The notes under the pieces were generated by a model, which saw only the letters and a list, made by a program, of their open reading frames with translations, ran no database searches and was not told the origin of the DNA. From Athripsodes cinereus (lineage: Eukaryota > Arthropoda > Insecta > Trichoptera > Leptoceridae), in contig OX388307.1 of assembly GCA_947579605.1 (NCBI GenBank), positions 24,715,237 to 24,779,236 of the forward strand: a DNA stretch of 64,000 nt. The letters are read 5' to 3'. Shown one piece after another: positions 59,907-64,000 of the stretch. The number at the start of each line of letters is the position of its first letter. The stretch's first letter is position 1. Made by a program: the position numbers and the translations under genes.

Positions 59907-62900
59907 CTATCTGGCAGCTGGTTTGCCCTTTGACTCCTTCATCTGCTTTTCCTGCTCCCTCCTACGAGCTGCTTCCTCCCTCTGTTGTCTGACCAGAGCT
60001 AGACGAGCTAAATCTGCACGAGCTTCATCTGTGGCCCCCGCTGCATGTAACTTTTGATATGCCGCTGCACCACGCTGTCTCGCCAACTCCTCTCGCTCTC
60101 TCCTGCAAATCATTATCAAATAATACTTAAAATGATAAAACAGAGAAGAACATATTGAGATCAAATTAAAATAAATGTCTCACAATTACAACTTATATCA
60201 CTTACAGTTGGTATGAAAATGATAAAACAGAGAAGAACATATTGAGATCAAATTAAAATAAATGTCTCACAATTACAACTTACATCACTTACAGTTGGTA
60301 TGAAAATGATAAAACAGAGAAGAACATATTGAGATCAAATTAAAATAAATGTCTCACAATTACAACTTATATCACTTACAGTTGGTATGAAAATGAACAA
60401 AGCTTTAAATGATTATTTTACATAACTGCTTATACTTCAGCAGGGTTAAGAAATATCTTGTAAATACCTGGATAATTCGGGTTTGGCATCTCCTACATTT
60501 TCATTTAGAGTACTCAATTTTTTAGTTTTTTTCACAACTCTGTTTGGATTTTCTACTTCTATTAATCCAGAAACACCCTTCGCCTTCCCAGACTGCAAAT
60601 TAACGAAGAATAATAATGAGAACAACATAATATAAGCAACTTATCGGTAATTCTACTTAACTATATCTGTATCATCCATAATATAGCCACTAAACTCATA
60701 ACATATTGTGATAAACAAACATTTTCTTCAGTTTCATAAAAAAAAAAATATAAAAAAGGATGGCACATCTCATTGCTGAATTGATAAGATTAAATATATT
60801 ATGCATGATATTTTATGAATACCTGCTTTTACATGATACTTGAGTGGGAGACCTATTCCATTCCGAGGGCTTCACGGTGAACTAAATACGCATCATAATA
60901 TATAATAGTGGCCTTGCGATCCCTAACCTAAATACGTTTCCCACATTTTTTCATGAAAGAGCACGAATAAGATATTTTACTTATTATGTTAAGTCGTAGG
61001 TTTATGGTGACTTTTATTACAAAGAAGTGTCGGAGATAATTTGATTTACCTCTTCTTCGGATGATTCTTCTTCAGATCCCGAGCCACTAGCCTTTTCTTC
61101 ATTCTCTTCCTCACTAGAGCTCTCACCACCGTGCTCTGCACGCCACCTGACAATTTAACAAGTAAACAATATAAAATATACCTAAATGCTTAATAGGCAA
61201 TAATATATAGATGATTTAAAGCATAGAGATAATATATGTACAAGATGTATTGTAACGTCTTCTATGTTTTGAGTTCATAACTACCAATAATATTTATCAT
61301 TATCAAAATATTTAACAAAAACCAAGCACCACACATTCTTGAATTAACATTTTTTGTGCACTGACGAACATGTCACACAAGACATTTGAGAATGCATTTA
61401 TATCGACTTTCTTGATTCTTAAAAGCACATGTCCAACAAAGACACCTTCTGAATTTAGATTTCAGTTTCCCTGAAGATGCCTACAAGTATAGGCGAAAAC
61501 GTTCGGTATTTAACCTAACATAGTGGAGATTAAACAGTGCTCAATAATATATTTTTATATTTTATTTATTAAAATTAAAAATGGATTTCCACAGCGTAAA
61601 CACAAAAACTCTTGAATTATTAATTTAAAATTAGTTGATTAATTGAGAATTTCAAACTTTCAAAACCTGTTTTCTCTAAACTGTCAAATGTGGGCATGTG
61701 TCTTCTGTGCTTTAAACCAGTGATTCCTAAAGTGGTCCAGGTGGACCCCCAGGGGTCCATGGGAGACTCGAACGGGGATCACGATGGCGTGATTAAAAAA
61801 TGGGAGTGCACAAGTCGTAAGAAGGTAAAAGCACCAGATATTGACATAAATAATAGTCGGTACAAATACCCGGTACATTGTAGAAAAAGGTACTGGGAGA
61901 AAATATTCTTCAAGAAAACCGAGGAATTTTTGAAATATTTCAAATTCCTATACCATTTCAAAAATTTAGCGACGGGGGGGAGGGGAGAGGAGAAATACAG
62001 GGGTCCACCGGAACCCAACGGCGTGCCTTCCATACATGCAAATATGCAACGCATGCCCCACAATAAATGTATAATCTCAAAAATTGTGTAATAAAGTAGT
62101 GTAGAATATCATTTTAAGATTATTTATGAATTTCTAACTACTATAGGATTTAATTTTAAAGATTTATTACCTTATTTAAGGGCATGCGTTGCATATTTGC
62201 ATGTATGGAAGGCACGCGCATGCCGGAACCAGCAAATTTCTGAAAGTGGTATATGAGAAAAAAGTTTGGGAACCTCTTCTTTAAACTATTGGTATATAAG
62301 TACAAAAAATATTTCATAAGTTTAAGAGCCTATTAAATTTTTTTTTGCATAGAATAGCAGATAAATAGGAAACCTCTCTACTCGGGAGATATTTACATTT
62401 TATTTTAATAAGATATCTAATTTAATATTCTGGAAGCTTAGTAAATATACAATCCACTATCCTCATGTAAGTACCTACTTCAATGTTAGATAAGGTGAGA
62501 AGGCTAATTTTAAAAACAAATGTTCCTCTAGGAGCAATAATCTAAATTTATCATTACAGTTAGTTTCTCGAATAAAAGAACCCTAGGACTTTCTGCACAA
62601 AGAAACATATTTAGTCTTTAAAAACTATGACATTGATATTTACTGCTCCCAATCACAGAAAGTAGCCCAGAACAATAAGTTAGACAAAAGCAATGTTTTG
62701 TTTTGGACCACTCCCTCCCTCCCCTCCCACTACACAATTATAACCTCACCACACAATATATATATTACCTACATTATACAATGTATACCATCCCTCCATC
62801 TCTAGGGATATTATTATTTATATATTCTATTTATATTGATGATATATACCTGCGTTTCTTTTCCTCTTCTTTCCGTTGTTCTTCTAATTCTTCAGGATTT

Positions 62901-63187
62901 GTGAATCGGCGATTCCGGCCTTTGTGATTGAGGAACTTACCTACAATAACAATATTATTGACAAAGTGTGTCAAGGAAAAACAAAATATTACAAATACAC
63001 AACAATTACATAGTGTTCTGTTAACATTTAAAATAATTCAAGGGCGAAAAGTATTGCTCAAATGTGTTACTTCTTTAATCACAACAAATTACTTTATTAA
63101 CTGCTACCACAACGCTAATGTGAAAAAATGCGCAACAGTCTACGAGCATTGAGTATAATTCGTAAAAAAATTCTTACCCTTTGGCAT
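59907..63187 (-). CDS. PDAP1: PDAP1, 28 kDa heat- and acid-stable phosphoprotein (complete)
   Basis: Five exons on the complement: 63187-63178, 62940-62850, 61146-61050, 60592-60468 and 60102-59907 (stop TAG). All junctions are GT-AG and the frame is kept, giving 172 residues against 181 in human PDAP1. The start is the ATG in ATGCCAAAGG: exon 1 encodes only MPK plus the first base of a Gly codon, and MPKG is the conserved start of this family. Exon 2 gives a basic [16 protein letters not shown] segment, exon 3 an acidic Ser/Glu tract with casein-kinase-like sites, exon 4 the family signature [11 protein letters not shown] followed by KKTKKL, and exon 5 the SRREREE...[20 protein letters not shown] coiled-coil-like tail, which is the best conserved part of the family. 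PDAP1 is known as a small cytosolic phosphoprotein first described as a PDGF-A-associated protein and linked to RNA binding and growth; none of that is visible here beyond the domain pattern. The introns carry transposon and tandem-repeat insertions, but all splice sites are intact. Confidence 0.95.
60129..60389. repeat. 87-bp tandem triplication in PDAP1 intron 4
   Basis: Copies start at 60129, 60216 and 60303. The unit runs AAAATGATAAAACAGAGAAG ... CACTTACAGTTGGTATG with at most one difference (ACTTATATC versus ACTTACATC in copy 2). It lengthens the intron 27 bp upstream of the last exon without touching the acceptor. Confidence 0.95.
60755..60880 (+). repeat. Diverged GGCATATCCCAC-family copy in PDAP1 intron 3
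   Basis: GGATGGCACATCTCATTGCT, GAATACCTGCTTTTACATGA, ACTTGAGTGGGAGACCTATTCC correspond to the second half of the family. Confidence 0.55.
61465..61625 (+). mobile_element. Penelope-type terminal fragment with hammerhead-like core, copy 2
   Basis: CCCTGAAGATGCCTACAAGT then ATAGGCGAAAACGTTCGG, with CTGAAGA at 61471-61477 and GAAA at 61495-61498 around a GCCTA/TAGGC hairpin. It is followed by TTAAACAGTGCTCAATAATA and CCACAGCGTAAACACAAAAA as in the copy at 21641-21847. It lies in PDAP1 intron 2 in the opposite orientation to the gene. Confidence 0.65.
61718..62278. mobile_element. hAT-type nonautonomous element in PDAP1 intron 2, 561 bp
   Basis: The ends CAGTGATTCCTAAAGTGG and (complement of right end) AAGAGGTTCCCAAACTTTTT are of the hAT type. 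Both are bordered by a perfect 8-bp target duplication CTTTAAAC (61710-61717 and 62279-62286). Inside, 62021-62058 and 62180-62217 form a perfect 38-bp inverted repeat (GCGTGCCTTCCATACATGCA...). The segment 61854-61980 is a reverse copy of a module found twice in the element at 63358. No transposase frame. Confidence 0.85.
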
Positions 63188-63349
63188 GATTTATTTAATT
63201 ATATTATACGAAATATAGCAAAAGCAGATAAAGAAACTGTAATTTTGTTAACTATAGCTGCACAACCACCCCTTAATTTTATTTTAGTTTTAACAACGCG
63301 ACGACGTCGAATGACGTTTGCATCCACTCTGTGTTGCCACAAACAAAAT
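63188..63349 (-). promoter_or_regulatory. Probable PDAP1 5' UTR and core promoter region
   Basis: About 160 bp lie between the PDAP1 start codon and a hAT-type insertion. The stretch around 63290-63340 is noticeably more GC-rich and contains ACGACGTCGAATGACGTTTG, which includes TGACGT half-sites of the CREB/ATF type. No clear TATA box or initiator could be placed. The assignment rests on position and composition only. Confidence 0.35.
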
Positions 63350-63357
63350 ATTAGGAA

Positions 63358-63871
63358 CAGTGTGACCAGATTTTATTTTCAAAAACTACTAAATGGGGAA
63401 GTCAAAAACTACTAAATTCTTAAAATGGTATTGGAATTTGAGGTATTTCAAGAACTCCTCGGTTATCTTAAACAATATTTTATCACAGTACCTTTTTACC
63501 TGGTATTTGTACCGACTGTTATTACTTTTCGGATACTTTCATACCGACTACTGAAAAAAGTTACTCGCTTAAATTATGTATTACCCCCCCGTCGCCGAAT
63601 TTTCAAAATGGTATAGGAATTTGAAGTATTTCATAAACTCCTCGGTTTTCTTCAACAATATTTTCTCGCAGTACCTTTTTCTAACATGTACCCGGTATTT
63701 GTACCGACAATCAGTATGTGTCGGGTACTTTTGATAATTTATCTACCAATTACCGACTGAATACAAAAACTACCAAAAAACTACCAAAAACTACTAAAAA
63801 ACTACCAAAGAAATAAAAATTACTTAACATTCTTGCCAATGCCTCAAAAACTATCAAATCTGGTCACACTG
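63358..63871. mobile_element. hAT-type MITE upstream of PDAP1, 514 bp
   Basis: Perfect 16-bp terminal inverted repeats CAGTGTGACCAGATTT / AAATCTGGTCACACTG, flanked by a perfect 8-bp duplication ATTAGGAA (63350-63357 and 63872-63879). It contains two tandem copies of a module (63422-63517 and 63584-63708, each with GGAATTTGA.GTATTTC, CTCCTCGGTT and GGTATTTGTACCGAC) and many AAACTACTAAAA runs near its ends. It begins 171 bp before the PDAP1 start codon. Confidence 0.9.
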
Positions 63872-64000
63872 ATTAGGAAATAAATAAGTCACAGTTCACT
63901 TTGGTGATCATTTGGGAATGTATAAAAATCTAAATATGGGGAAAATACTCTAAATTGAAAACTGTGATAGACGTGCTATCGTGAGTAATATTTCAGGATG

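Noticed and set aside
61690..62091. 133-codon frame in PDAP1 intron 2
   Set aside because: It runs across the hAT-type element and its inverted module, with no known domain; the open frame on the other strand is equally long.

Overview
This window is AT-rich (roughly 70% A+T by eye) nuclear DNA from an animal, most likely an insect and probably a moth or butterfly. The reasons are small exons in long introns, dense TAGG/TACC microsatellites, RTE-type LINE 3' ends of the kind common in Lepidoptera, tRNA-derived SINEs and many short inverted-repeat transposons. The host assignment is inference. No bacterial genes, operons, CRISPR arrays, rRNA genes or intact tRNA genes are visible.

Two host protein-coding genes can be assembled. 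(1) On the + strand, four exons between 45029 and 52659 encode the C-terminal 282 residues of a two-pass membrane protein whose cytosolic-type tail carries two PPxY motifs; its 5' exon(s) were not found. One of its introns is of the rare GC-AG type. (2) On the - strand, five exons between 63187 and 59907 give a complete 172-residue PDAP1 (28 kDa heat- and acid-stable phosphoprotein). The two genes converge: their stop codons are about 7.2 kb apart, and the gap holds a SINE, a decayed transposon-like gene and fold-back elements.

The first 45 kb contains no gene I can call with confidence. It holds dead LINE 3' ends (60-240, 18.1, 37.8, 42.0, 44.6 kb, plus relics at 10.3, 17.7, 19.3, 26.7, 27.4, 44.3 kb), SINEs, a high-copy short repeat whose signature is GGCATATCCCACAAGTGGGG, inverted-repeat elements and two tandem arrays (8.4 and 30.7 kb). 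Two GC-richer islands on the - strand (33.9 and 43.8 kb) look coding-like and may be isolated exons or old transposon fragments.

The 6.4 kb intron of the + strand gene carries a fold-back element, a five-copy 133-bp array, a LINE tail and a Harbinger-like MITE. PDAP1 introns carry an 87-bp triplication, a Penelope-type terminal fragment with a hammerhead-ribozyme-like core, and a hAT-type element with a perfect 8-bp target duplication. A second hAT-type element, also with a perfect 8-bp duplication, sits 171 bp upstream of the PDAP1 start codon. I found no convincing new multi-gene system. The most interesting items are the hammerhead-like cores inside inverted repeats, the sequence module shared by the two hAT-type elements around PDAP1, and the unidentified PPxY membrane protein.
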